Assembly: GCF_900104385.1 (NCBI RefSeq) | Contig: NZ_FNJA01000008.1 | Span: 186,001 to 250,000 of the forward strand | Length of the DNA stretch: 64,000 bases | DNA from: Rhodoferax sp. OV413 | GTDB taxonomy: Bacteria; Pseudomonadota; Gammaproteobacteria; Burkholderiales; Burkholderiaceae_C | Direction: 5' to 3' | Part shown: in pieces, positions 18,223 through 26,308 of the stretch | How positions within the stretch are numbered: the first letter of the stretch is position 1 | Layout: each line of letters starts with the position of its first letter | Position numbers and translations under genes: made by a program | Notes under the pieces: model-generated | Told to the model about the DNA's origin: nothing | What the model saw: only the letters and a program-made list of their open reading frames with translations | Databases searched by the model: none

Positions 18223-19016
18223 CCGATCTGAAACTGGCGCTGCTGCAGTGCGCATCCCAGCCCGGCGACGTGCTGGGCAACCTGCAGCGCCTGGACCACG
18301 CCGCCGCCGATGCCGCCGCGGCCGGCGCCCACCTGCTGGTCACGCCCGAGATGTTCCTGACCGGCTACAACATCGGCGCCACCCAAGCCAGGGTGCTGGC
18401 CGAAGCGGCAGACGGCCCGCGCGCCCAGGCCGTTGCCGCCATCGCCCGCCAGCACCAGATCGCCATCGTCTTCGGCCACCCCGAACACGACGCCACCGGC
18501 CACATATTCAACACCGCCCAGTGCGTCGATGCCCAAGGCCACACGCTGGGCACCTACCGCAAGACCCATTTGTTTGGTGAGCTGGACCGCAGCATGTTCA
18601 GCCCCGGCGCGGGTGACGAGCCGCTGTTCGAACTCCAAGGCTGGCAGCTCGGCTTGCTGGTCTGTTATGACGTCGAATTCCCCGAAAACACCCGCCGCCT
18701 GGCCCTGCAAGGCACCGACCTGATCATCGTGCCCACCGCAAACATGGCCGACTTCGACTTCGTCGCCCAGCACCTGGTGCCGACGCGGGCCTACGAGAAC
18801 CAGTTGTTTGTGGCCTATGCCAACTTCTGCGGCCGTGAGGGTGATCTGGCCTATGGCGGACTCAGCTGCGTGGCCTCGCCGGAAGGGGCTGGGCTGGTGC
18901 AAGCCGGGCGCGAGACCGAGCTGTTGCTGGCAGATGTAACGCGGGCCGGCTTGGCGGCTGGGCGGGCTTTGAATGGGCATTTGGCGCTGTGCCGGGCAAA
19001 TGCAGATTTGCTATAA
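18219..19016 (+). CDS. davA: 5-aminovaleramide amidase-like carbon-nitrogen hydrolase (DavA)
   Basis: A 265-residue nitrilase-superfamily amidase with the full catalytic triad: Glu44 in TPEMFLTGY, Lys115 in TYRKTHLFGE and Cys149 in LLVCYDVEFPE. Its length equals that of known 5-aminovaleramidase. It should hydrolyse the amide made by DavB to 5-aminovalerate and ammonia. The start overlaps the davB stop (ATGA at 18219-18222), indicating translational coupling. The final codons (Leu-Leu-stop) lie inside a copy of the interspersed repeat, which supplies the TAA at 19014. The later steps DavT and DavD (to glutarate) are not in the window. Confidence 0.87.
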   Translation: MTDLKLALLQCASQPGDVLGNLQRLDHAAADAAAAGAHLLVTPEMFLTGYNIGATQARVLAEAADGPRAQAVAAIARQHQIAIVFGHPEHDATGHIFNTAQCVDAQGHTLGTYRKTHLFGELDRSMFSPGAGDEPLFELQGWQLGLLVCYDVEFPENTRRLALQGTDLIIVPTANMADFDFVAQHLVPTRAYENQLFVAYANFCGREGDLAYGGLSCVASPEGAGLVQAGRETELLLADVTRAGLAAGRALNGHLALCRANADLL

Positions 19017-19066
19017 AGTAAATATCTGCTAGCGCAATAAAAATAAGCGCTAACGGCTCTTTTTAC
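19006..19066 (+). repeat. Interspersed repeat copy 3
   Basis: It reads TTTGCTATAAAGTAAATATC, then TGCTAGCGCAATAAAAATAA, GCGCTAACGGC and TTTTT. It begins within the last codons of davA and provides its stop codon. Confidence 0.75.
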
Positions 19067-19110
19067 CTAGAACAAACGAACCCAGACGGGTACACCCGCA
19101 GCAGCACTAC

Positions 19111-20022
19111 ATGGAAAAATCCCACCCGCACGCCCACAGCAAAGCCTTTGTTTTTGTCTTGATTGCGGTGGTGAGCGGAACCTTGATGGACGCCTTGCTC
19201 AAGGTAGCCGGCGCCCATGTCGGCACCTGGCAACTGCTGGTGTTGCGCTGGTCGTTTGCCTTGCTGGTGCTGTTGCCCCTCATCCTCACGGGCGCCGCGG
19301 GCAGCATGCACATCCAGTCGTGGCGCGTGCACATCGCGCGGGGTCTGCTGAATTGCCTGGGCTCCTACGCCCTGTTCTACGCATTGGCCACGCTGCCACT
19401 CTCGGTGGTGATCACCATTCTGTTTGCCGAGCCACTGTTTGTGATTCCGTTCGCGGTGCTGATCCTGCATGAACGGGTCAGCACCAAGGATGTGCTGGCC
19501 GCCCTGCTGGGTTTGGTGGGTGTGGTGGTGATGAGCCAACCCGATGTCAGCCAGGGCGATTGGAAGATGCTGCTGCCCCTGGTCGCTGCCAGCAGTTTTG
19601 CGCTGCTGAATGTGCTCACCAAAAAATGGGGCGCCCAGGAAAGCCCGATCAGCTTGATGCTCTGGATGGCGGTATCCACCTTGTTGATCACCATCCCTTT
19701 TGCGGCCAGCCAATGGCTTGCACTGCGTTGGCAGGACTACGGCATGGCCCTGGCGATTGCGGTGCTCGGTTCCGTCTACAGCTACTTCTGGATTGTGGGT
19801 CTGCGGCTGGGCAATGTGGCCAAACTGACGCAGTTGAGCTTTCTGTCGTTACCCCTGGCCTTCGGTTTGGGCTGGGCGTTCTTCCATGAAACGCCGGGCG
19901 CCGCCACCGTGTGGGGCGGCTTGATCATCGCTGCGGCAGTCATGCTGCTGTCGATGAATATGACCCGGGTCAAAGCCGCCCATCTGTTCTTGAGCGGCCT
20001 GTTCAAACCCGCTAAATCGTAG
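19111..20022 (+). CDS. DMT-superfamily (EamA) transporter
   Basis: This 303-residue membrane protein has ten transmembrane helices arranged as two EamA repeats. The first ends near LLGLVGVVVM (~140) and the second spans WKMLLPLVAASSFALL to LIIAAAVMLLS. EamA proteins usually export amino acids or metabolites, or take up nucleotide sugars. The gene lies 94 bp after davA on the same strand, with a repeat copy between them. A link to lysine or aminovalerate transport is possible but unproven. A short His-containing cytoplasmic N-terminus (MEKSHPHAHSK) precedes the first helix. Confidence 0.85.
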   Translation: MEKSHPHAHSKAFVFVLIAVVSGTLMDALLKVAGAHVGTWQLLVLRWSFALLVLLPLILTGAAGSMHIQSWRVHIARGLLNCLGSYALFYALATLPLSVVITILFAEPLFVIPFAVLILHERVSTKDVLAALLGLVGVVVMSQPDVSQGDWKMLLPLVAASSFALLNVLTKKWGAQESPISLMLWMAVSTLLITIPFAASQWLALRWQDYGMALAIAVLGSVYSYFWIVGLRLGNVAKLTQLSFLSLPLAFGLGWAFFHETPGAATVWGGLIIAAAVMLLSMNMTRVKAAHLFLSGLFKPAKS

Positions 20023-21024
20023 CTATTCGAGCGTCACGCCCCGCTCCTTCACCACCCGGGCCCACAGCGCGATTTGCTGGCGCACGAATTTTTGCGCGGC
20101 GTCGGGGCCGCCGGGGGGGATCTCGCCGCCCAGCTGGGCGATGCGGGCTTTCACGTCTGGCGCTTCCAGGGTTTTTTGCAGCGCGGCGGAGAGCTTGGCC
20201 AGCACCGGCTCGGGTATGCCGGTGGGGGCAAACAGCACGTTCCATTCATAGACTTCGGCGCCGGGAACCTGGGCCTGGGCCAGGGTCGGCACGTTGGGCA
20301 GAATCGCCGCGCGCTGCGCACTGGTCACGGCCAGCGCCCGCAGCTTGCCCGACTGGATGTGCGGCAGGGTCGAAGCCAGGTTGCCGAAGAACACCGGCAC
20401 CTGCCCGCCCAGCACGTCGTTGAGCGCTGGGCCGCCGCCTTTGTAGGGGATGTGCACCATCTCCACCTTGGCGGCGGATTCGAACAGCACACCGGCCAGG
20501 TGCTGGGCCGAGCCGTTGCCCGACGAGGCGAACGACACCGCGTCTTTGCTTGCGCGGGCGGCGCTGATCAGCTCGGCAACCGATTGGGCGGGGAACTTGG
20601 CGTTGACCAGCACCACGTTCGGGAACAACGCCACCACGCCCACCGGGCGGAAGGCCTTGTCGGCGTCGTACGGCAGGCGCGGGTACAGGGCTGGGTTCAC
20701 CGCGAACGAGGAGGCATCGAACATCAGCGTGTGGCCGTCGGGCACGGCCTTGGCCACGGCGGCGGCGCCGATCTGTCCGCTGGCGCCGGGCTTGTTGTCG
20801 ATCACCACCGGCTGACCCAGCGCCTCGCCCAGCTTGGGCGCGATGAGGCGGGCCATGGCGTCAGCCCCGCCGCCGGGCGGATAGGTGACGACGATGGTAA
20901 TCGGCTTACTCGGCCAGGCGGCCGTTTCCGCCAGGCTGGCGACTGGTGAGGCCAGGGCAGCACTTGCTATGACAAACATAGCTGCTCGCGCAATCGAAAT
21001 CTGCGCTACAGGCACTTTTTGCAT
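20023..21024 (-). CDS. Bug/TctC-family tricarboxylate-type solute-binding protein
   Basis: The 333-residue periplasmic protein has a signal peptide at about 1-34. The mature part begins WPSKPITIVVTYPPGGGADA, the hallmark of Bug proteins, followed by NKPGASGQIGA and HIPYKGGGPALNDVLGG. Bug proteins capture carboxylates for TctAB-type transport or sensing, and Comamonadaceae carry very many of them without a membrane partner, as here. ATG 21024 has GAGG about 10 bp upstream. The signal peptide (MQKVPVAQISIARAAMFVIA) is encoded by a copy of the interspersed repeat. The GntR regulator upstream on the same strand may control it. Confidence 0.9.
   Translation of the reverse strand: MQKVPVAQISIARAAMFVIASAALASPVASLAETAAWPSKPITIVVTYPPGGGADAMARLIAPKLGEALGQPVVIDNKPGASGQIGAAAVAKAVPDGHTLMFDASSFAVNPALYPRLPYDADKAFRPVGVVALFPNVVLVNAKFPAQSVAELISAARASKDAVSFASSGNGSAQHLAGVLFESAAKVEMVHIPYKGGGPALNDVLGGQVPVFFGNLASTLPHIQSGKLRALAVTSAQRAAILPNVPTLAQAQVPGAEVYEWNVLFAPTGIPEPVLAKLSAALQKTLEAPDVKARIAQLGGEIPPGGPDAAQKFVRQQIALWARVVKERGVTLE
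20961..21020 (+). repeat. Interspersed repeat copy 4 (encodes a signal peptide)
   Basis: On the plus strand it reads TTGCTATGACAAACATAGC, TGCTCGCGCAATCGAAATCT, GCGCTACAGGCAC and TTTTT. On the minus strand it is in frame as residues 2-21 of the Bug protein. Confidence 0.75.
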
Positions 21025-21067
21025 AAATCTATCCTCGGTGAAAAACGGAATGGAAAGGGGTAACGGC

Positions 21068-21829
21068 TCAGCGCACATGGGCTGTGTAGCGGAAGGCGAA
21101 TGCATCACCCAGCGTGGTGCGCAGCTCCACACAGCGGCCCGCTAAATCAAAGGCCCGCCGGTCGACCTGGGCGCAGGGGTGGCCCGCGTCCAGCCGCAGC
21201 AGGCCGGCCTGCTCGGCGGTCAGCAGGCCGAAGCTCAGGCAGTCTTCGGCGCGGTGGATGGTGGCGCTGCAAACGCGCTGGTACATGGGGTACAGCAGGT
21301 CGTCCCAGGCGGCCAGGTCCGACTGCGCCAGGGCCTCGAACAGCGGCAGCGGCAGCACGATGTGCTCCAGCAAACAGGGCTGGCCCTGCAGGCTGCGTAG
21401 GCGCTGCAGCTGCAGCACGCTGGCCCCGGCAGGCAGGCCCAGGCCATCGGCCTCGTCGGTGCTGGCCAGCCGGACCTGGCGGCCCAGGATGCGCGACTGC
21501 GGCGTGCCGGGCGCGCCGTCTTCCGTGGCAAACCGGAAGAAGCGCAGCATCGACGCGCCGCCCAGCCCCTCGCGCACAAAGGTGCCACGCCCGTGCTGGC
21601 GCACCAGCAGCCCCTGGGCGACCAGCAATGCCAGCGCCTGGCGCAGCGTGCCCAGGGCTACGCCATGCTCCTTGGCCAACGCTGCCTCGGCCGGCAAGGC
21701 GGTGCCGGGCACCCATTCGCCCTGGGTGATGCGGGCCCGCAGGCTGGCCGCCAGCCAGCCGTAGCGGCTTTGGCCGGGGCTGGGCTGGCCTGCGGGTAAT
21801 TCCGGATCGGAGAATATGGCTTCGCTCAT
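21068..21829 (-). CDS. GntR/HutC-family transcriptional regulator
   Basis: A 253-residue regulator. The N-terminal GntR winged helix spans about 22-90 (GTALPAEAALAKEHGVALGT, then LRQALALLVAQGLLVRQHGRGTFV). A UTRA ligand-binding domain follows to the C-terminus. HutC-type members respond to small carboxylates or amino acids. It lies 43 bp upstream of the Bug gene on the same strand and is divergent from the amidohydrolase gene. A palindrome AGTCCTCTAGATGACT (21836-21851) sits right at its 5' end, so it probably regulates itself and the amidohydrolase. Confidence 0.92.
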   Translation of the reverse strand: MSEAIFSDPELPAGQPSPGQSRYGWLAASLRARITQGEWVPGTALPAEAALAKEHGVALGTLRQALALLVAQGLLVRQHGRGTFVREGLGGASMLRFFRFATEDGAPGTPQSRILGRQVRLASTDEADGLGLPAGASVLQLQRLRSLQGQPCLLEHIVLPLPLFEALAQSDLAAWDDLLYPMYQRVCSATIHRAEDCLSFGLLTAEQAGLLRLDAGHPCAQVDRRAFDLAGRCVELRTTLGDAFAFRYTAHVR

Positions 21830-21835
21830 TGATTT

Positions 21836-21851
21836 AGTCCTCTAGATGACT
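21836..21851. promoter_or_regulatory. Probable GntR operator
   Basis: AGTCCTCTAGATGACT is palindromic except for one base pair (AGTC-N-TCTAGA-N-GACT). It lies 6 bp before the GntR start codon and overlaps the most upstream possible amidohydrolase start. Confidence 0.55.
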
Positions 21852-21863
21852 AGAATGTACGCC

Positions 21864-22721
21864 ATGCCTACCCCAACGCCACAAAGTGTTTTCCCTAGGT
21901 CTGCCGCCCTGCCGCCGGTAGACACCCACTTCCACGTGTTCCCGGCCCACCAGTCCACGCCCGGCGCGCGCTACATCCCGGCCTACGCCGCGCCACTGCA
22001 GGCCTGGCAGACGGCCGCAGCAGCAGTCGGCCTGCGCCACGGCGTGCTGGTGCAAACCAGCTTCATGGGCACCGACAACCGGCTGCTGCTGGCGCAACTA
22101 GCGCAGCACCCCGACAGCTTGCGCGGCGTGGCCGTGGTCTCGCCCGATGCCAGCCTGCCCGCACTACAAGCCCTGCATGCGCAAGGCGTGCGCGGCATCC
22201 GCCTGAACCTGGCCGGCCAAAGCCACGACATGGCGCCCTGGGCCGGCGCCAGCCCGCTATGGGACGCGCTGCTGGCCCTGGGCTGGCATGTGGAATTGCA
22301 CACCGACCGCGGCGCGCTCGACCCGGTACTGGCCGCCCTGCCCTTGGCCGTGCCGGTGGTAGTTGACCATTTCGGCAAGCCGGAGCGCGCCTCGCTGCAC
22401 GACGCCAGCATTGCCGCCGTGCTGCAGCGTAGCCGCCAGGCCGGGGCCGCCACGGCCCACGTCAAACTCAGCGCCGCCTACCGGCTGGCGCCGGGCATAG
22501 ATGCCGCGGCTTTGGCCCGGCTCTGGCTGCAGGAGCTGGGACCGCAGGCCTTGTTGTGGGGCAGCGACTGGCCTTGCACCAACCATGAAGACAGCGCCGA
22601 CTACCCCGCGCTGTACGCCGCCCTGGCCGGCTGGCTAGGGCCGGAAAACACGGAGGCGCTGGAAGCGATACGCTGTACTACGCCGTGGCGCCTGTACTGG
22701 GGGACTCCGCAGCCTGCCTGA
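21864..22721 (+). CDS. Amidohydrolase-2 family (lactonase-like) TIM-barrel hydrolase
   Basis: A 285-residue metal-dependent hydrolase of the amidohydrolase-2 family, similar to 2-pyrone-4,6-dicarboxylate lactonase and related sugar or dicarboxylate lactonases. Metal-site motifs are DTHFHVF near the N-terminus, WHVELHTD and VVDHFGKP in the middle, and LLWGSDWPCTNH near the C-terminus. In-frame ATGs exist at 21846, 21855 and 21864. The first overlaps the operator, so a downstream start is preferred without strong ribosome-site evidence. The pairing with a GntR regulator and a Bug protein suggests carboxylate or lactone catabolism. The 3' end overlaps the convergent LysR gene by 44 bp. Confidence 0.8.
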   Translation: MPTPTPQSVFPRSAALPPVDTHFHVFPAHQSTPGARYIPAYAAPLQAWQTAAAAVGLRHGVLVQTSFMGTDNRLLLAQLAQHPDSLRGVAVVSPDASLPALQALHAQGVRGIRLNLAGQSHDMAPWAGASPLWDALLALGWHVELHTDRGALDPVLAALPLAVPVVVDHFGKPERASLHDASIAAVLQRSRQAGAATAHVKLSAAYRLAPGIDAAALARLWLQELGPQALLWGSDWPCTNHEDSADYPALYAALAGWLGPENTEALEAIRCTTPWRLYWGTPQPA

Positions 22722-23610
22722 GCAGCCAGTCCTCAAACGCCGCCAGCGCGGGCGGCGCATCATCCGCTGCGGTGACGGCGGGCACCACCAGGTAGTAGCC
22801 GCGCTCGCCGCGCAGCGCCCGGTCGCAGGCGACCACCAGGCTGCCGCGCTGCAGCTCGTCTTCGACCAGGATGCGCGGCACCAGGGCCACGCCCAGGCCG
22901 ACGACAGCGGCAGTGGCCGTCATGGAAAACAGCTCGTAGCGCGGGCCACTCAGCGGCTGGGCAGCGGCCACGCCCATGGCGTCGAACCACTGGCGCCAGC
23001 CCTCAGGCCGGGTGCTTTGCTGCAGCAGCGGCAGCGCGGCGATGGCCTGCGGCTCCAGCTGGGTCTGGCCGTGCAAAAGACGCGGGCTACAGACCGGCAC
23101 CACCTCTTCGGCCATCAGCATCACGGCGCGGGTGCCGGGCCAGTTCGCCACCTGCTCGGCGGTGCCGGCAAACAAGGCGGCGTCGAAACCCTGGTCGGCA
23201 AACAAAAAGGGCCGGGTGCGGGTCTCGATATGCACCACGATGTCGGGGTGCAGCGCGGCCAGGTCGGGCAGGCGCGGCATCAGCCAGCGGGTGGCAAATG
23301 TGGGCACGGCCGCCAGTGCCAGCGCGCCGCCAGTGCCCTGGCTGGCCATGGCGTTCAAGGTGTCCAGCTCCAGCCCGTCGAGGCGCCGCGCCACCTGGCG
23401 CGCATAGTCGCGGCCCTGCGCGGTCAGCGCCACGCCATGCCGGGTGCGGCGGAACAGCACCAGGCCCAGAAACGCCTCCAGCGCCGCGATCTGGCGGGAT
23501 ACCGCGCCCTGGGTCAAGGACAGCTCTTGCGCGGCCCGGGTATAGCTCTCGTGGCGGGCCGCGGTATCAAAACAAACCAGGGCTTGGGTGGAGGGAATTT
23601 TGCGTCGCAT
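22678..23610 (-). CDS. LysR-family regulator, probable GcdR/GcvA type
   Basis: The 310-residue regulator has a helix-turn-helix at about 1-60 (STQALVCFDTAARHESYTRA, then LSLTQGAVSRQIAALEAFLG). An effector domain follows from about 90 (GGALALAAVPTFATRWLMPRL), resembling the GcvA subgroup. It is divergent from gcdH, 179 bp away, which is the known arrangement of gcdR with glutaryl-CoA dehydrogenase genes. ATG 23610 is used; an upstream in-frame ATG at 23628 is possible. The palindrome GCATAGTATGC (23607-23617) overlaps the start codon and may be a binding site. The ligand is probably glutarate by analogy. Confidence 0.88.
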   Translation of the reverse strand: MRRKIPSTQALVCFDTAARHESYTRAAQELSLTQGAVSRQIAALEAFLGLVLFRRTRHGVALTAQGRDYARQVARRLDGLELDTLNAMASQGTGGALALAAVPTFATRWLMPRLPDLAALHPDIVVHIETRTRPFLFADQGFDAALFAGTAEQVANWPGTRAVMLMAEEVVPVCSPRLLHGQTQLEPQAIAALPLLQQSTRPEGWRQWFDAMGVAAAQPLSGPRYELFSMTATAAVVGLGVALVPRILVEDELQRGSLVVACDRALRGERGYYLVVPAVTAADDAPPALAAFEDWLLRQAAESPSTGATA

Positions 23611-23789
23611 AGTATGCGCAATGTACACACACAGCAGATCAAAAAGCGCTTAATCGGCTGAAATTTCTCACCAGATATGCACCACCCTCATACCATTGTG
23701 AAAAACTGTGGTTTGCCGCGGCGCCCATCCAGGGCTACGATCTGCCCACTTATCCGCATTCATTTGCCACCTACCGACTGGAGACCCGC

Positions 23790-24986
23790 ATGGCCCACGC
23801 CCGCTTTCAATGGGAAGACCCTTTTCTGCTCGACCTGCAACTGACCGAGGACGAGCGCATGGTGCGCGACGCGGCCAACGCCTATTGCCAGGGCCAGCTG
23901 GCGCCGCGCGTGCTCAACGCCTTCCGCACCGAGACCACCGACCCGGCGATCTTCCGCGAGATGGGCGCCTTAGGCCTGCTGGGCCCGACCATCCCCGAGC
24001 AGTACGGCGGCCCGGGCCTGAACTACGTGGCCTACGGCCTGATCGCCCGCGAAGTCGAGCGTGTGGACTCGGGCTACCGCTCGATGGCCAGCGTGCAGAG
24101 TTCGCTGGTGATGGTGCCGATTTTCGAATTCGGCACCGAAGCACAGAAACAGAAATACCTGCCCAAGCTGGCTACCGGCGAATGGATTGGCTGCTTTGGC
24201 CTGACCGAGCCGGACCACGGCTCTGACCCCGGATCGATGGCCACGCGCGCCATCAAAACCGCCGGCGGCTACACGCTGCGCGGCAACAAGACCTGGATTT
24301 CCAACAGCCCGATTGCCGACGTGTTCGTGGTCTGGGCCAAGGAAGTGGATACGGCCGGCAACGTCGGCCCGATCCGCGGTTTTGTGCTGGAAAAAGGCAT
24401 GGCCGGGCTGACGGCGCCCGCCATCCACGGCAAGGTCGGCCTGCGCGCCAGCATCACCGGCGAGATCGTCATGGACGGCGTGTTCTGCCCCGAAGAAAAC
24501 GCCTTCCCCGAGGTGCAGGGCTTGAAAGGCCCGTTCACCTGCCTGAACTCGGCGCGCTACGGCATCGCCTGGGGCGCACTGGGCGCGGCCGAGGCCTGCT
24601 GGCACACCGCGCGCCAATACACGCTGGACCGCAAGCAGTTCGGCCGGCCGCTGGCCGCAAACCAGCTGATCCAGAAGAAGCTGGCCGACATGCAAACCGA
24701 GATCGCGCTGGGCCTGCAGGGCTGCCTGCGCCTGGGCCGGATGAAGGACGAAGGCACTGCTGCCGTCGAAACCACCTCGTTGATCAAACGCAACTCGTGT
24801 GGCAAGGCGCTGGACATCGCCCGCATGGCGCGCGACATGCTGGGCGGCAACGGCATCAGCGACGAGTTCGGCGTGGCCCGGCATCTGGTGAACCTGGAGG
24901 TGGTGAACACCTACGAGGGCACGCACGACATCCATGCGCTGATCCTGGGCCGGGCGCAGACCGGCATTGCGGCCTTCTCCAACTGA
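23790..24986 (+). CDS. gcdH: Glutaryl-CoA dehydrogenase
   Basis: A 398-residue acyl-CoA dehydrogenase that oxidatively decarboxylates glutaryl-CoA to crotonyl-CoA using FAD. Typical features are [15 protein letters not shown] (flavin and substrate contact), KTWISNSP, and the C-terminal [20 protein letters not shown] with catalytic Glu376. The [14 protein letters not shown] block and an Arg-rich N-terminal half are diagnostic of the glutaryl-CoA branch. It is followed 72 bp later by a CoA-transferase gene and preceded by a divergent LysR gene, matching gcdR-gcdH-gcdG loci. With davBA it links lysine breakdown to central metabolism. Confidence 0.94.
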   Translation: MAHARFQWEDPFLLDLQLTEDERMVRDAANAYCQGQLAPRVLNAFRTETTDPAIFREMGALGLLGPTIPEQYGGPGLNYVAYGLIAREVERVDSGYRSMASVQSSLVMVPIFEFGTEAQKQKYLPKLATGEWIGCFGLTEPDHGSDPGSMATRAIKTAGGYTLRGNKTWISNSPIADVFVVWAKEVDTAGNVGPIRGFVLEKGMAGLTAPAIHGKVGLRASITGEIVMDGVFCPEENAFPEVQGLKGPFTCLNSARYGIAWGALGAAEACWHTARQYTLDRKQFGRPLAANQLIQKKLADMQTEIALGLQGCLRLGRMKDEGTAAVETTSLIKRNSCGKALDIARMARDMLGGNGISDEFGVARHLVNLEVVNTYEGTHDIHALILGRAQTGIAAFSN

Positions 24987-24990
24987 AGTC

Positions 24991-25051
24991 ATTTGCTATA
25001 TATTTAATAGCTACTTGCGCAGCTAGTACCTGCGCCAGAGCACTAAAAAGC
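24991..25051 (+). repeat. Interspersed repeat copy 5
   Basis: It reads TTTGCTATATATTTAATAGC, TACTTGCGCAGC, CCTGCGCCAGAGC and AAAAAGC. It fills the gap between gcdH and gcdG, just after the gcdH stop. Confidence 0.75.
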
Positions 25052-25058
25052 TTAAACC

Positions 25059-26303
25059 ATGGCATCAGGCAATCCACCCACCTCTTTGCACGGCCTGCGC
25101 GTACTCGACCTGTCGCGCGTGCTGGCCGGCCCCTGGTGCACGCAGATCCTGGCCGACCTGGGCGCCGACGTGGTGAAGGTGGAGCGCCCGGTGGTGGGCG
25201 ACGACACACGCCACTGGGGCCCACCGTTCCTGCAGGATGCGGACGGGAATGACACCGACCAGGCCACCTATTTCACCGCCTGCAACCGCAACAAGCGCTC
25301 TGTCACCATCGACATGGCCACCGCAGAAGGCCAGGCGCTGATCCGCCAGATGGCGGCGGACAGCGATGTGCTGGTGGAGAACTTCAAGGTCGGTGGCCTG
25401 CAGCAGTACGGGCTGGACTACGCCAGCTTGAAAGAGCTGAACCCGCGGCTGATCTACTGCTCGATCACCGGCTTCGGCCAGGACGGGCCGTACGCCGAGC
25501 GCGCTGGCTACGACCTGCTGATCCAGGCCAGCAGCGGCATGATGAGCATCACCGGCCGGGCCGACAGCGAGCCCGGTGGCGGCGGTATGCGCGTGGGCGT
25601 GGCACTGACGGATCTGTTTACAGGGGTTTACGCCAGCACGGCCATCCTGGCAGCGCTGAACATGCGCCACAGCACCGGCCACGGCCAGTACATCGACATG
25701 GCGCTGCTGGACGTGGGCATGGCGATCCTGGCCAACCAGGGCGCCGGTTTCTTGAACACCGGCAAGGTACCGCAGCGCCAGGGCAACAGCCACCCCAGCC
25801 TGGCGCCCTACCAGGACTTCCCTACCGCCGACGGCGCCATGCTGCTGGCCGTGGGCAACGACGGCCAGTTCGCCCGCTTCTGCCAAGCAGCCGGCCAAGC
25901 CGGCTGGGCCAGCGACCCGCGCTTCGCCACCAATACCCAGCGGGTGCTGAACCGCACGGCCCTGGTCACCGCGATGGAGGCTGTCACCCGCACCCGCAGC
26001 ACGGCCGAATGGACCACGCTGCTGGAAGACAAGGCTGTACCCTGCGGCCCGATCAACAACCTGGCGCAGGCCTTTGCCGACCCGCAGGTGCAAGCACGCA
26101 ATCTGCGCGTGGAACTGCCACGCGATGCGGGCGATGGGATTACGCAGATCGCCAGCGTTGCCAGCCCGCTGCGCTTGGCCGATGCGCCGCCGGTGCTGCG
26201 CCATGCGCCACCTGCGCTGGGCCAGCATACGGACGAGGTGCTGCGTGGGCTGGGCATGGACGCCGAGCGGATTGCGGCGCTGCGCAAAGCCGGCGTAATT
26301 TAG
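25059..26303 (+). CDS. gcdG: CaiB/BaiF-type CoA-transferase, probable glutarate CoA-transferase
   Basis: A 414-residue family III CoA-transferase. Family motifs include the N-terminal GLRVLDLSRVLAGPWCTQIL, VENFKVGGL and VGVALTDLFTGVYAS with the likely catalytic Asp185. Next to gcdH and a LysR gene, it most probably activates glutarate with succinyl-CoA, giving glutaryl-CoA for GcdH. Mammalian SUGCT does the same reaction. Start ATG 25059 follows the repeat copy; no strong ribosome site is visible, so coupling to gcdH is uncertain. The gene converges on the cassette gene at 26309 with a 5 bp gap. Confidence 0.88.
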   Translation: MASGNPPTSLHGLRVLDLSRVLAGPWCTQILADLGADVVKVERPVVGDDTRHWGPPFLQDADGNDTDQATYFTACNRNKRSVTIDMATAEGQALIRQMAADSDVLVENFKVGGLQQYGLDYASLKELNPRLIYCSITGFGQDGPYAERAGYDLLIQASSGMMSITGRADSEPGGGGMRVGVALTDLFTGVYASTAILAALNMRHSTGHGQYIDMALLDVGMAILANQGAGFLNTGKVPQRQGNSHPSLAPYQDFPTADGAMLLAVGNDGQFARFCQAAGQAGWASDPRFATNTQRVLNRTALVTAMEAVTRTRSTAEWTTLLEDKAVPCGPINNLAQAFADPQVQARNLRVELPRDAGDGITQIASVASPLRLADAPPVLRHAPPALGQHTDEVLRGLGMDAERIAALRKAGVI

Positions 26304-26308
26304 GTAGG

